Shown here: piece after piece, positions 9,141 through 16,797 of the stretch | How positions within the stretch are numbered: position 1 is the first letter of the stretch | Layout: each line of letters begins with the position of its first letter | From: Candidatus Bathyarchaeota archaeon | GTDB taxonomy: Archaea; Thermoproteota; Bathyarchaeia; Bathyarchaeales; Bathycorpusculaceae | Direction of reading: 5' to 3' | Assembly (NCBI GenBank): GCA_018396615.1 | Contig: JAGTQT010000003.1 | Coordinates: forward strand, 18,156-45,199 | Length of the DNA: 27,044 bases | Notes under the pieces: generated by a model | What the model was told of the DNA's origin: nothing | What the model saw: the letters and a program-made list of their open reading frames with translations, nothing else | Database searches by the model: none | Made by a program: the position numbers and the translations under genes

Positions 9141-9914
9141 TTGAAAACCTACACGGCAATTGCCTTAGAAAAGTTTCCCATGGTAGAAGCTGGGGACGAT
9201 GTTGCACTGCAAATTGTGGAAAACGCAAAAACCAACAATGTGGATCTTGAAGACGGAGACATAGTTGTCATTGCGCAGAAAATCATTTCCAAAGCCGAGA
9301 AAAGAATAGTGCACCTGAAAAGCGTTCAGCCTTCTCAGAGAGCTTCGAAGCTTGCGAAGAAGATTGGCAGAAGCTCGAAAATTATCGAACTAGTCCTCAG
9401 AGAAACCAGAAAAATCCTGAAACTGTCCCGTGACATCATGCTTGTCGAAGACAAACGCGGTTTGATTTGCATCAACGCGGGACTTGACAAATCAAACGTG
9501 AAAGGGGCAGACGCATTTGCACTGTTGCCTGAAAACCCAGATAAATCAGCACAGAACTGCAGAGCCGCAATCAAAAAGCTAACCAACAAGAATGTTGCGG
9601 TCATAGTCTGCGACACCTACAGCCGACCCTTCAGACGTGGTCAAGTGAACTTCGCTATCGGCGTAGCCGGAATCAAGCCTTTCAAAGACTACCGAGGAAA
9701 AAAAGATCTTTTTGGACAAATCTTGAAAGTCAAGAACATCGCCGTGATTGATGAGATCGCGGCGGCAGCTGAACTGCTAATGGGGCAAGCCACAGAGGCA
9801 AGACCCGTAGTAATATTTAGGGGACTGAAGGAACATGTAGACAGCTGTGAAAACTGCAGTATAAACGAACTCTTCATTTCTAGGAAAGAAGACCTATTCA
9901 AAAACGCGTTATAG
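9141..9914 (+). CDS. cofE: coenzyme F420-0:L-glutamate ligase
   Basis: CofE adds L-glutamate residues to F420-0 in a GTP-dependent reaction, the last stage of coenzyme F420 synthesis. The 257-residue length fits archaeal CofE (about 250). Visible family signatures are the N-terminal PMVEAGDD, DGDIVVIAQKIISKAE, the CDTYSRPFRRGQ region with nucleotide and metal contacts, VAGIKPFKDYRG, and IDEIAAAAELLMGQ. The TTG at 9141 is the first possible start because an in-frame TAA lies two codons upstream; a start at the ATG at 9180 would lose conserved N-terminal sequence. The gene stands alone here without other cof genes. It indicates that the organism makes F420, as methanogens, Bathyarchaeota and Thaumarchaeota do. 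Confidence 0.95.
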   Translation: MKTYTAIALEKFPMVEAGDDVALQIVENAKTNNVDLEDGDIVVIAQKIISKAEKRIVHLKSVQPSQRASKLAKKIGRSSKIIELVLRETRKILKLSRDIMLVEDKRGLICINAGLDKSNVKGADAFALLPENPDKSAQNCRAAIKKLTNKNVAVIVCDTYSRPFRRGQVNFAIGVAGIKPFKDYRGKKDLFGQILKVKNIAVIDEIAAAAELLMGQATEARPVVIFRGLKEHVDSCENCSINELFISRKEDLFKNAL

Positions 9915-10559
9915 CTAAATGCCATGTAGAAAAGGGTTAGTGCGCTTCTCTTCCGCTATTGTTGTCGTAGGTCCATGCCCTGGATAAACCTCTAGGTAGT
10001 CTGGCAAACTCGCTATTCTTTTCAAAGACTGCTGCATTTCATGTTGGGAGCTTCCGGGAAAATCTGTTCGTCCTATGGAGCCGGCAAAGATCGTGTCGCC
10101 TGTGAAGATTTCCTTCTTTCCAAGAAGTGAGATGCTGCCGTGGCTGTGACCTGGTGTGTGGATGACTTTTAGGCTTATAGCTCCAAACTTGACGATGTCT
10201 CCATCATGGAGGAGCATGTCGGCCGACGGAGAGAAATGTTGAAAACCAAAATATTTGGCGATTTCTCTGCCTACTTTTCCCAGCATGTGTTTGTCTTCTT
10301 CGTGAATAAGAATTTGGGCGTTGAATTTTTCTTTCATCACGCCGTTTCCGCATGTGTGATCTGGATGTCCATGAGTGTTGACAATCAATCGAACTTCCAG
10401 CATGTTTTCGCTTATAGATTTGAAAAGCGCCTCGGTTTCATGTTTGCGGTCTACGCCTGGATCCAAGATTATTGCTTCTTTTGTCTTTTTGCAGTAAAGC
10501 ACATAGCAGTTTGTGAGGAACTTGCCTACTGTGAATTTCTGAACAATCATGCTTGTCAT
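9915..10559 (-). CDS. metallo-beta-lactamase fold hydrolase (glyoxalase II-like)
   Basis: This is a zinc hydrolase of about 214 residues. It has the HxHxDH metal motif (NTHGHPDHTCG near residue 65), a second-site histidine in HTPGHSHGS, the bridging aspartate in GDTIFAGSIGRTD and a last histidine in YPGHGP. The short single-domain form with GRTDFPGSS is typical of prokaryotic hydroxyacylglutathione hydrolase-like or persulfide-dioxygenase-like proteins; the true substrate in archaea is unknown. A TATA box at 10581-10590 (minus strand) would put transcription start near 10560, so the mRNA may be leaderless with ATG at 10559. TTG 10562 and ATG 10550 are alternatives. It ends directly against the cofE stop, tail to tail. 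Confidence 0.9.
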   Translation of the reverse strand: MTSMIVQKFTVGKFLTNCYVLYCKKTKEAIILDPGVDRKHETEALFKSISENMLEVRLIVNTHGHPDHTCGNGVMKEKFNAQILIHEEDKHMLGKVGREIAKYFGFQHFSPSADMLLHDGDIVKFGAISLKVIHTPGHSHGSISLLGKKEIFTGDTIFAGSIGRTDFPGSSQHEMQQSLKRIASLPDYLEVYPGHGPTTTIAEEKRTNPFLHGI

Positions 10560-10580
10560 CAATCGAGGTTGTCTGGATAG

Positions 10581-10590
10581 TATTAAACCG
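10581..10590 (-). promoter_or_regulatory. TATA box of the metallo-hydrolase gene
   Basis: CGGTTTAATA on the minus strand lies 25-30 bases before the first start codons of the hydrolase gene, the distance expected for a leaderless archaeal transcript. Confidence 0.5.
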
Positions 10591-10705
10591 TTTTGTTATG
10601 GCTCCAGTTAAGACCGAGTTCTGTGTCGGAGACCGAATAGTATTCAATTTCTGAAAGAACGTTCATAAACAAAAGCATTCTGCACACATTCACGAGGACG
10701 CTTAC

Positions 10706-12127
10706 GTGGCAGACGATCAGCACCCCCTTGTTTCTGTGATCATACCCGCATACAATTCGGAGAAAACCCTCTGGAAATGTCTGGAATCTGTTAAAGCGCA
10801 GACATATCGGAAAATCGAGACTCTAGTAGTAGATCGCCACAGCACCGATAGAACAGCACAGATTGCCGAAAAGTTCGGAGCAAGATTACTTTTCGTTACA
10901 AGGGAAAGAGGCACAGCCAAGAATTACGCTGCCAAAAAAGCTCGCGGAGACTTTCTGCTTTTCGTAGACTCCGACATGATGCTAAGTCCTAGAGTGATTG
11001 AGGACTGTGTTGCTAAATGCAGAGAAACAGGTGCAGACGCCATAACCATACCTTTAGAAGACGTAAGCCAAAGCCTGCTCAGCACATGCAGAAAACTGGA
11101 ACGCAAATCGCTCACAAACCTTACGGAGTTTATGGAGGCTCCTCGGTTCATCAGAAAAAAGGTTTTTCTAGACTTAAATGGATTTGATGAAAACTTAGTC
11201 TGTGGAGAGGATTATGATCTTACTAGAAGGCTCAAAAGTGCAGGCTGTAAGATCGACAGAGTAGAATCAGAACTTCTTCATTTTGAGGAGGATCTTTCCC
11301 TCTACAATGTTGTATCTAAATCCTATTACTATGGTAAAACTCTCCCTGCTCTAGTGAAGAAAGAGCCTAAGGAAACTGTTGAGAGATACCTTAATATCCG
11401 CTTTGAATCAGTCAAAACAGCAGGCATCTCTTTCAGAAATCTCAAGCTGCTTTTAGGCTTTGCTGCAATGAAGATTCTAGAGCTTATCGGCTACACCGCA
11501 GGGGTTTTCTCGCATGTCTTCGCTTATAAAGAAACAAGAAGCTTAGAGGCTCTAAAGAACAAAATATCGCCGCACAAAACGTTGATCATCAACCTCTCAA
11601 TCCTCACATTGACATCCATTATAGTGTTTCGCAACTTCTTATTCACAGACGAGTGGCCGGCAGGAGGCGACGTGCTTGGTTTTATTTCGCGAGCTTACCT
11701 CTACGGAAAAGATTTCAGATGGCTTTACGTTTGGCGTCCAATTTCGTTCGGGTTTGTTGAAGGCGTAAATTCTATGGATTTTTTCCTGATGGTGCTTTAT
11801 TGGCTGGTAAGAGACCCGTCTTGGACGGTTAAAATCTTCTTGTTCTTGTTATATCTGACTGCGGCGTTGTATAGCTCGACAAGTTCTTTCTCGTTCTTGA
11901 ATCCTAGAAATTTGAGGTTTCTGCCTATTTTCATTTCTTTCGCTAGTTTGAGCAGTTTTTTTTTATGTATTCTTCATTTTCTTTCGATATTTCCCCCGTT
12001 ATTGCTAACGTTGCAGTTGGAAAGCTTTCTGCGATTTTTTGCAGTATTTGCAGAAGCCACTCCCAGCGTTTCACGGCAACTACCCTTCCTGTGGAAAGAA
12101 TCAGTGGGGAACCAAACTTTTTTCTAG
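10706..12127 (+). CDS. GT2 glycosyltransferase fused to a membrane domain, truncated at an inverted junction
   Basis: Residues 1-230 are a family 2 glycosyltransferase: VSVIIPAYNSEKTL nucleotide-binding start, FVDSDMM (DxD metal motif) near residue 92, and CGEDYDLTRRL as the acceptor/base region. After a linker, hydrophobic segments start near residue 290 and lead into a polytopic membrane domain (GGDVLGFISRAYLYG, DFRWLYVWRP). True coding similarity appears to end near residue 385 (about 11860). Beyond that the frame reads antisense to conserved codons of the facing GT4 gene, so the last 88 residues are probably meaningless. A full-length member would be expected to continue for hundreds of residues. 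The GTG start has GAGG upstream. It was probably once a membrane-linked sugar transferase for surface glycans; its function here is doubtful. Confidence 0.75.
   Translation: MADDQHPLVSVIIPAYNSEKTLWKCLESVKAQTYRKIETLVVDRHSTDRTAQIAEKFGARLLFVTRERGTAKNYAAKKARGDFLLFVDSDMMLSPRVIEDCVAKCRETGADAITIPLEDVSQSLLSTCRKLERKSLTNLTEFMEAPRFIRKKVFLDLNGFDENLVCGEDYDLTRRLKSAGCKIDRVESELLHFEEDLSLYNVVSKSYYYGKTLPALVKKEPKETVERYLNIRFESVKTAGISFRNLKLLLGFAAMKILELIGYTAGVFSHVFAYKETRSLEALKNKISPHKTLIINLSILTLTSIIVFRNFLFTDEWPAGGDVLGFISRAYLYGKDFRWLYVWRPISFGFVEGVNSMDFFLMVLYWLVRDPSWTVKIFLFLLYLTAALYSSTSSFSFLNPRNLRFLPIFISFASLSSFFLCILHFLSIFPPLLLTLQLESFLRFFAVFAEATPSVSRQLPFLWKESVGNQTFF
11850..11865. other. inverted junction between two truncated glycosyltransferase genes
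   Basis: To the left, plus-strand codons encode a believable membrane domain (WTVKIFLFLLYLTA). To the right, minus-strand codons (after correcting the homopolymer) encode conserved GT4 sequence (ELVELYNAA). Both genes lose their 3' parts at this point, within about 15 bases of each other, so an inversion breakpoint or a chimeric assembly join lies here. Confidence 0.65.
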
Positions 12128-12839
12128 TTTTTTGAACTGTTTTTTGGTCAAGTATTCGGAATGCCTCTGTGTCCACTGGAGGATAGCAGACTTTCGCCTT
12201 TATTCCGTAGATAGCTTGTATTCTTTTGGCTGTGAAACGACTGTTAGCTAAAACAGCGTCCGAATTTACAATTCCTATACGGTCAATGATCTTTAACACA
12301 GGTGCTGCGGCTCTGCTGAGCTTGAAAATTGTTTCTCGTACATCATTGAACCGCCATAGTGCTTTCTCGCTTTTGCTAAGGTAGAGAAATCTTGGCGGAG
12401 AGTGAATGTAGCTTACGTATTTTGTGCCTCTTACTTTCTTGTTTAGGTAGCCTATCCACGGTCCTGGGCCATATCCGTGGCAGATCAAGATTTCTTTTTT
12501 GCTGAATGCTGAGAGGCTGAGAGGTGCCAGCGGCAGCGAGGAGACTATTCTTACCGCTGGATTGTTTGGGATGGGTGATTTGAAGAAACTTTTTGTGAAG
12601 CAGTGGGGGTTAGCAGATTCTTTTCGCAGATTTTTGTCTAGGTAGGCAAAGAAGCATTCAACGTCGTGGCCTTTTTTGTGGAGCATGTCTACTTGTTTTA
12701 GAATTACTCTTTCTGCTCCTCCTAGCTCTTTTAGGTGGCTGTATAATATGGCGATTTTCAAGAAGTTTCCGTCCTTTTTGTGCCGCTGTTTAAGTGCTTT
12801 TCTGTGTTTGGGTGGTTGAATGGGTTTGTCTTCGGACAA
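11943..12839 (-). CDS. GT4-family glycosyltransferase, frameshifted and C-terminally truncated
   Basis: This 298-residue frame contains the N-terminal Rossmann domain (LGGAERVILKQVDMLHKKGH) and the beginning of the C-terminal domain (PLILSTGRVVAVKRWEWLL, ATLAITGEI) of a family 4 glycosyltransferase. It stops just after a run of nine A (coding sense). Adding one A lets the frame continue as KLAKEMKIGRNLKFLGF then ELVELYNAA, which is the expected continuation of the family, down to about 11860, where similarity stops. The donor-binding E-x7-E region is therefore missing in any frame. GT4 enzymes usually have 370-400 residues. A TATA-like TTTAATA at 12841-12848 lies too close to the TTG at 12839, so the real start may be the TTG at 12761, just before KIAILY. 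It is probably a pseudogene or an assembly casualty. Confidence 0.75.
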   Translation of the reverse strand: MSEDKPIQPPKHRKALKQRHKKDGNFLKIAILYSHLKELGGAERVILKQVDMLHKKGHDVECFFAYLDKNLRKESANPHCFTKSFFKSPIPNNPAVRIVSSLPLAPLSLSAFSKKEILICHGYGPGPWIGYLNKKVRGTKYVSYIHSPPRFLYLSKSEKALWRFNDVRETIFKLSRAAAPVLKIIDRIGIVNSDAVLANSRFTAKRIQAIYGIKAKVCYPPVDTEAFRILDQKTVQKTRKKFGSPLILSTGRVVAVKRWEWLLQILQKIAESFPTATLAITGEISKENEEYIKKNCSN

Positions 12840-12940
12840 TTATTAAACAATTTTTAGGGGTTCAGATTCGGAACAAAACATTCTCTCCCAATAGACTTTT
12901 TTACTCGTAAACATCCTAATAACCCAAAAGGTTAAACGTC

Positions 12941-14098
12941 ATGAGCAATTCACCGGAGATTCCTGTGGCTGAAAACTGGCAGACCGAGTTCAACAAAGTT
13001 TCCAGTGTTGTAGAAGCCGAGTTTCAGGTAGAGGAATCCACGCTGATAAACGGGGTTCCCACATATTACTTGAAACAGCCTCAGGAAACTAAGCAGGCAT
13101 TTCTAAGGTTGCTTGAAAATCTGGATAAACTTGGTCTAATAGCTTTTCTGAGAAGAAGTGGCGATCGGATAGTTTTAAGGATTGCTCCAAAGCCTCCTGT
13201 GAAACCTAGTAACGTGTTGATTAACTGGCTGCTTTTCTTTGCGACAATCGCAACCACGTTTGTTACAGGGTATTTCCTCTCAGAGGAGTTTGTTGAGAGC
13301 GGGGCATTGCCAAGCCCTATTGTTGGAGGCGTAGCCTTTTCGGTGGCGATAATGGCTGTGCTTGGCGTGCATGAGATGGGTCATAAACTTACTGCGGACA
13401 AAAGTGGGATTGAGGCTACTCCTCCCTACTTTATTCCTGGGCCTCCCCCTGTGTTTGGGATATTTGGAATTGGCACTTTCGGCGCTGTGATAATGCAGAA
13501 GTCGCTTCCACGTAATAGGGATGCGTTGTTCGATGTGGGTGCCAGCGGTCCGCTTACAGGTTTCTTTCTGGCAACTATCACTTTCATAATCGGTATTTTT
13601 ATGTCCGCCTACACGTGGATTCCCGCTGGTTCGGCTACGTTGCCTGCGCCTTTACTGTTTACGCTTGTTGGTGATTTTGTTCAGCCGCTGGGGGCGGTTC
13701 CGCCTTATCCGTCTTCTGCTGCTCCTGGCGCGTATTTTCTGGGCATACATCTGCATCCTATAGCGTTTGCCGGCTGGGTAGGCATGATTGTTACTATGCT
13801 GAATCTGTTGCCTGCGGCGATGCTTGATGGAGGGCATATTGCGCGTTCGCTGGTCGGTGAAACAGCAAGACTTGTTTTAACCGGCTTATCGATTGCGTTT
13901 CTATTTTTGGGTGGCTTTGTTCCTATGGCGTTGTTTGTTCTTTTTATGGCTATGTACCGGCATCCTGGTCCGCTGGATGATGTTTCTGCGCTTTCGAGAA
14001 GTAGAAAAGTGTTGAGTGTTGTGCTTGTGGCGGTTTTCGTTTTGAGTTCTTATATACATTACTTGGTTTTTGCTTTGCTTAGGTTTTTAGGTTGGTGA
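12941..14098 (+). CDS. site-2 protease-like zinc metalloprotease (M50 family)
   Basis: This 385-residue membrane protease cuts substrates inside the membrane. Residues 1-90 are a soluble N-terminal domain. Membrane helices begin near residue 92. The zinc motif is HEMGH at residues 144-148 and the third ligand is the aspartate of MLDGGH at about 296. The region GPPPVFGIFGIGTFGAVI, then DVGASGPLTGF, is characteristic of the PDZ-less group of archaeal, cyanobacterial and plastid (EGY-like) site-2 proteases. All catalytic residues are present. The N-terminal domain may sense or select substrate; this is inference. The ATG is preceded by AAAGG. No obvious substrate such as an anti-sigma-like membrane regulator lies nearby. 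Confidence 0.93.
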   Translation: MSNSPEIPVAENWQTEFNKVSSVVEAEFQVEESTLINGVPTYYLKQPQETKQAFLRLLENLDKLGLIAFLRRSGDRIVLRIAPKPPVKPSNVLINWLLFFATIATTFVTGYFLSEEFVESGALPSPIVGGVAFSVAIMAVLGVHEMGHKLTADKSGIEATPPYFIPGPPPVFGIFGIGTFGAVIMQKSLPRNRDALFDVGASGPLTGFFLATITFIIGIFMSAYTWIPAGSATLPAPLLFTLVGDFVQPLGAVPPYPSSAAPGAYFLGIHLHPIAFAGWVGMIVTMLNLLPAAMLDGGHIARSLVGETARLVLTGLSIAFLFLGGFVPMALFVLFMAMYRHPGPLDDVSALSRSRKVLSVVLVAVFVLSSYIHYLVFALLRFLGW

Positions 14099-14142
14099 TT
14101 ACTGATTTTGCTGTATTTGTGTTGGACGTTTATACGGTAAGG

Positions 14143-14153
14143 TTTATTAAATA
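14143..14153 (+). promoter_or_regulatory. TATA box upstream of the small membrane protein
   Basis: TTTATTAAATA lies about 45 bases before a 14-codon leader frame and 75 before the membrane protein start. The predicted transcription start is near 14170. Confidence 0.45.
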
Positions 14154-14186
14154 TTACTATACATGACATCTTTTCAGAGACACACA

Positions 14187-14231
14187 ATGAAGATCCATCT
14201 CAAAACCAATCTTAAAGTGAGGCGCAAATGA
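14187..14231 (+). CDS. possible 14-residue leader peptide coupled to the next gene
   Basis: An ATG-initiated frame of 14 basic codons (MKIHLKTNLKVRRK) ends in a TGA that overlaps the ATG of the following gene (ATGA). The overlap would couple translation of the two. It lies wholly within the predicted transcript leader. It may equally be chance; no family is known. Confidence 0.25.
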   Translation: MKIHLKTNLKVRRK

Positions 14232-14452
14232 AAGGACTACTAATTCTCTTCGTCTTCTTCTCGATGTTTACAGTGGCATCTTTGCTGATTCCGTCACCCA
14301 TGTTTCCTGGAAACTTTTTTGCCACACAGATTGGGGCTTCGGCTAGTAATTACATTGAATACCTAAGTGCTCTTTTCAATGGGATTTTCTATGGCTGCAT
14401 TCTTTGGGCTATTTTCCTTGTTTTTAGTAGGAGACTTGAAGGAGAAAAGTAG
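14228..14452 (+). CDS. small two-helix membrane protein of unknown function
   Basis: This 74-residue protein has a hydrophobic helix at about residues 2-20 and a second at about 52-68, with a polar loop (about 25-48) between them and a charged end (RRLEGEK). The ATG follows GAGGCGC. It has its own TATA element upstream and lies between the site-2 protease and a minus-strand zinc ribbon gene. I do not recognise a family. Coding is supported by the promoter, start context and a clean hydrophobic-polar pattern. Confidence 0.6.
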   Translation: MKGLLILFVFFSMFTVASLLIPSPMFPGNFFATQIGASASNYIEYLSALFNGIFYGCILWAIFLVFSRRLEGEK

Positions 14453-14474
14453 TTTAAGAGAACGTTGGTGTCCT

Positions 14475-14723
14475 TTAGCTTCCTTTTTGTGCGAGAAAAC
14501 CTACAAGTCTGATCTTGCTTTTGCATTTCATGCATGAGAGCACTAACTCTGCGAGTTCATCTTCTTTGACTATTGTTTCAACGATCTGGTAGGTTTCTTC
14601 TGACTCGTCATCTGGAGAGATTATTGTCCCGCATTTGGGGCATGGAAAGGTTCCGTCTCCATCTATCTTTGTAAGGTCAATCGTGTACATCTCGCTGCTT
14701 TTTACTGCGGCTTTTTTCATCAT
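14475..14723 (-). CDS. small zinc-ribbon protein
   Basis: This 82-residue protein has two CxxC pairs: CPKC at residues 28-31 and CMKC at residues 64-67. This is a single treble-clef/zinc-ribbon with an acidic insert (SPDDESEETYQIVETIVKEDE) between the halves. Such small ribbons in archaea bind nucleic acid or partner proteins. A TATA-like TTTAATATATT lies about 55-65 bases upstream on the minus strand, next to a tandem GAATTCA repeat at 14794-14807 that might be an operator. The specific role is unknown. Confidence 0.7.
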   Translation of the reverse strand: MMKKAAVKSSEMYTIDLTKIDGDGTFPCPKCGTIISPDDESEETYQIVETIVKEDELAELVLSCMKCKSKIRLVGFLAQKGS

Positions 14724-14860
14724 TTTATGTTACTCCTTTGTTTTGTTCTTCGATGTTTCCCATGGTTTGGGCTAGAATATATTAAATGATTATGAATTCA
14801 GAATTCAGATTTAGACTTCACAGGGGTACTGTTGCCCTTTTGTTTTGGGTTTTTTACAGC

Positions 14861-15301
14861 CTAGCTTTCAGGAGAAAGTGTTCTTGAATAATAGAGGAGT
14901 GGCAACGCCAAGAGAATGATGTTTTTGCCTTTTTTCGTTAAAGTATAGTCAACCCTCAGTGGCGGTCCCACTTTCACTTTTCGGTTGAGGTAGTTTTGGT
15001 CTTTCAAGCTTTTCAGCTTGTCTGAAAGGGTTCTGGAGTTGACTCCTAGGATTTTTTTAAGCTCGCTGAAGCTAACTGCTTTCTTGAGAAAAAGCGTGTA
15101 GAGAATCTCCAAGTTCCATTTCTGTGATAGGAGGTTGAAGCTTTCTTCGAGGCTTTGGATGTCTTTTTTCAGGTCGTCTAGGCTAATTTTCTGGTTTTGC
15201 AGTATGTGTTGCAGTGTTTCTTCTATTGCTTTTAAGGTGTGGTCGATGCGGGATTCAACGAGCTTGCGAAGCTCGCTGCTTAGGATAAGTGTTTGGTTCA
15301 C
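14861..15301 (-). CDS. HxlR-family winged-helix transcriptional regulator
   Basis: This 146-residue DNA-binding protein has, at residues 1-55, a charged helical (possibly coiled-coil) extension. The HxlR winged helix follows: LLSQKWNLEILYTLFLKKAVSFSELKKIL, the recognition helix in GVNSRTLSDKLKSL, and the wing YLNRKVKVGPPLRVDYTLTKKG. The HxlR core is about 100 residues, so the N-terminal helix is an addition that may serve dimerisation. No clear sensing cysteine is present in the core. It is divergently transcribed from the geranylgeranyl reductase with about 94 bases between them, so it could control that gene and itself; this is inference from position. Confidence 0.9.
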   Translation of the reverse strand: MNQTLILSSELRKLVESRIDHTLKAIEETLQHILQNQKISLDDLKKDIQSLEESFNLLSQKWNLEILYTLFLKKAVSFSELKKILGVNSRTLSDKLKSLKDQNYLNRKVKVGPPLRVDYTLTKKGKNIILLALPLLYYSRTLSPES

Positions 15302-15395
15302 GGCGGTACACCTAGTGTGGATGGGCTTACTTCAATGTTTATAAGGATTTACCTATACAACAGAGTGTGAAAAGTATATCAGCTTCGGTGATTGA

Positions 15396-16757
15396 ATGGA
15401 AAAGTACGATGTCTTGATAGTTGGTGCTGGAACAGCTGGATGTCTCGCAGCGAAAACTACAGCGGAAGCCGGCTTAAAAGTCTGTTTGATTGAGCGAAAG
15501 AACAGAGCAGAAATCGGAGAAAAAATATGCGGAGACGCGTTAGGCGAGCACCACTTCAAGACAATAGGACCAAGCAAGCCTCAAGGAGGCGAACTGGAGA
15601 AGAGAATTGAGGGAATCAAGATATATTCCCCTGACAAAGCTACGGTTTTCAAGATTGCGCATGAGGATTTTGTTGGCTACATGCTTAACCGAAGGCTTTT
15701 CGGTCAATGGCTGCTAAGAATGGCGCTAGACAAAGGCGCAGTGCTTATGGATAATACGCAGTGCTTGCAGCCTCTTGTGGAAAAGGGGTTTGTCACAGGT
15801 GTCGTTGCCAAGAAAATGCAGACCAGCGAGACGCTTCGCTTGGAATCCAGCGTTGTGATGGATGCCAGCGGCTTCTTTGGGGTTGTTAGAAAAAAGCTTC
15901 CACCTGAAATAGGGTTGGAGAGAGAGGTTGCAAACGAGGATGTTGAGGCATGCTACCGCGAAATCAGACAGCTTAAACAAGAAGACAGCGAGTCACAGTT
16001 CTGCGAGATCTATCTTAATCAGAAGGTAACGCCAGGCGGGTACACGTGGCTTTTTCGTAGAGGCGGCGCAAAGATTAACGCGGGTTTAGGCGTTTGCATG
16101 CAGGGAAGTTTTCCGAATCCGAAAAATCAGTTTTACAAACACGTTTTAAGCATGCCTCTTTTTGAGGGTTCTTTGCTTTTGAATGGGGGATCATGGTATG
16201 ACCCGACGAGGCGGCCGTTGGACAACATGGTTGGCAACGGCGTGATGATTCTTGGCGATGCAGCTTGTCTGGTTAATCCGATTCATGGAGGCGGCATTGG
16301 TCCTTCAATGCTTAGCGGCTTTTTGGCAGGGAAAACCGTGGTTGAAGCTCTAGAGAAAGGCAGAGTCAGCCGGGAGTCATTGTGGAGTTATAACTGCGCG
16401 TATATGGAGAAGTATGGGGTAAAGCAAGCTGCGCTTGATGTGTTTCGCCTTTTGCTGATTGCGAGCTCTGACGAAGATCTGAACTATGGAATGCAGTATA
16501 GGCTTTTGACCGAAGAGGATGTTTTGAAAGCTGGCCTGGGCGACGATTTTCGCTTAAATATTACTGAGACTGCTAGGCGTGTGTTCAGAGGGTTGAAGCG
16601 TGTGCGTTTCCTAAACAAGTTGCGAACCACGGTTAGCTTGATGAGGCAGGTCAAGGAACATTACAGGCACTATCCAACTACGCCTAAGGACTTTGAAGCA
16701 TGGAGAAACAGAACCGAGGCGCTGTTCAAAGAAGCTAGGTCAAAGCTTGGACACTAG
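15396..16757 (+). CDS. geranylgeranyl reductase family FAD-dependent oxidoreductase
   Basis: The 453-residue flavoprotein is of the digeranylgeranylglycerophospholipid reductase type, which saturates the isoprenoid chains of archaeal membrane lipids. The FAD-binding Rossmann motif is VLIVGAGTAGCLAA at residues 5-18, ending in the LIE that binds ribose. The family motif around EKICGDAL follows near residue 45. The second FAD motif is ILGDAACLVNPIHGGGIG near residues 283-300. The length fits the family (390-460). Some members act on quinone side chains or chlorophyll precursors, so lipid is the most probable but not certain substrate. A divergent HxlR regulator lies upstream and dph6 directly downstream. 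Confidence 0.9.
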   Translation: MEKYDVLIVGAGTAGCLAAKTTAEAGLKVCLIERKNRAEIGEKICGDALGEHHFKTIGPSKPQGGELEKRIEGIKIYSPDKATVFKIAHEDFVGYMLNRRLFGQWLLRMALDKGAVLMDNTQCLQPLVEKGFVTGVVAKKMQTSETLRLESSVVMDASGFFGVVRKKLPPEIGLEREVANEDVEACYREIRQLKQEDSESQFCEIYLNQKVTPGGYTWLFRRGGAKINAGLGVCMQGSFPNPKNQFYKHVLSMPLFEGSLLLNGGSWYDPTRRPLDNMVGNGVMILGDAACLVNPIHGGGIGPSMLSGFLAGKTVVEALEKGRVSRESLWSYNCAYMEKYGVKQAALDVFRLLLIASSDEDLNYGMQYRLLTEEDVLKAGLGDDFRLNITETARRVFRGLKRVRFLNKLRTTVSLMRQVKEHYRHYPTTPKDFEAWRNRTEALFKEARSKLGH

Positions 16758-16797
16758 CTTTTTTGCGCGGCTGAATTTTGGTGTGATGTGCAGCTGT

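Noticed and set aside
8863..9228. 121-codon minus-strand frame across the cofE start
   Set aside because: It overlaps the conserved cofE N-terminus and the surface protein signal peptide and has no recognisable features.
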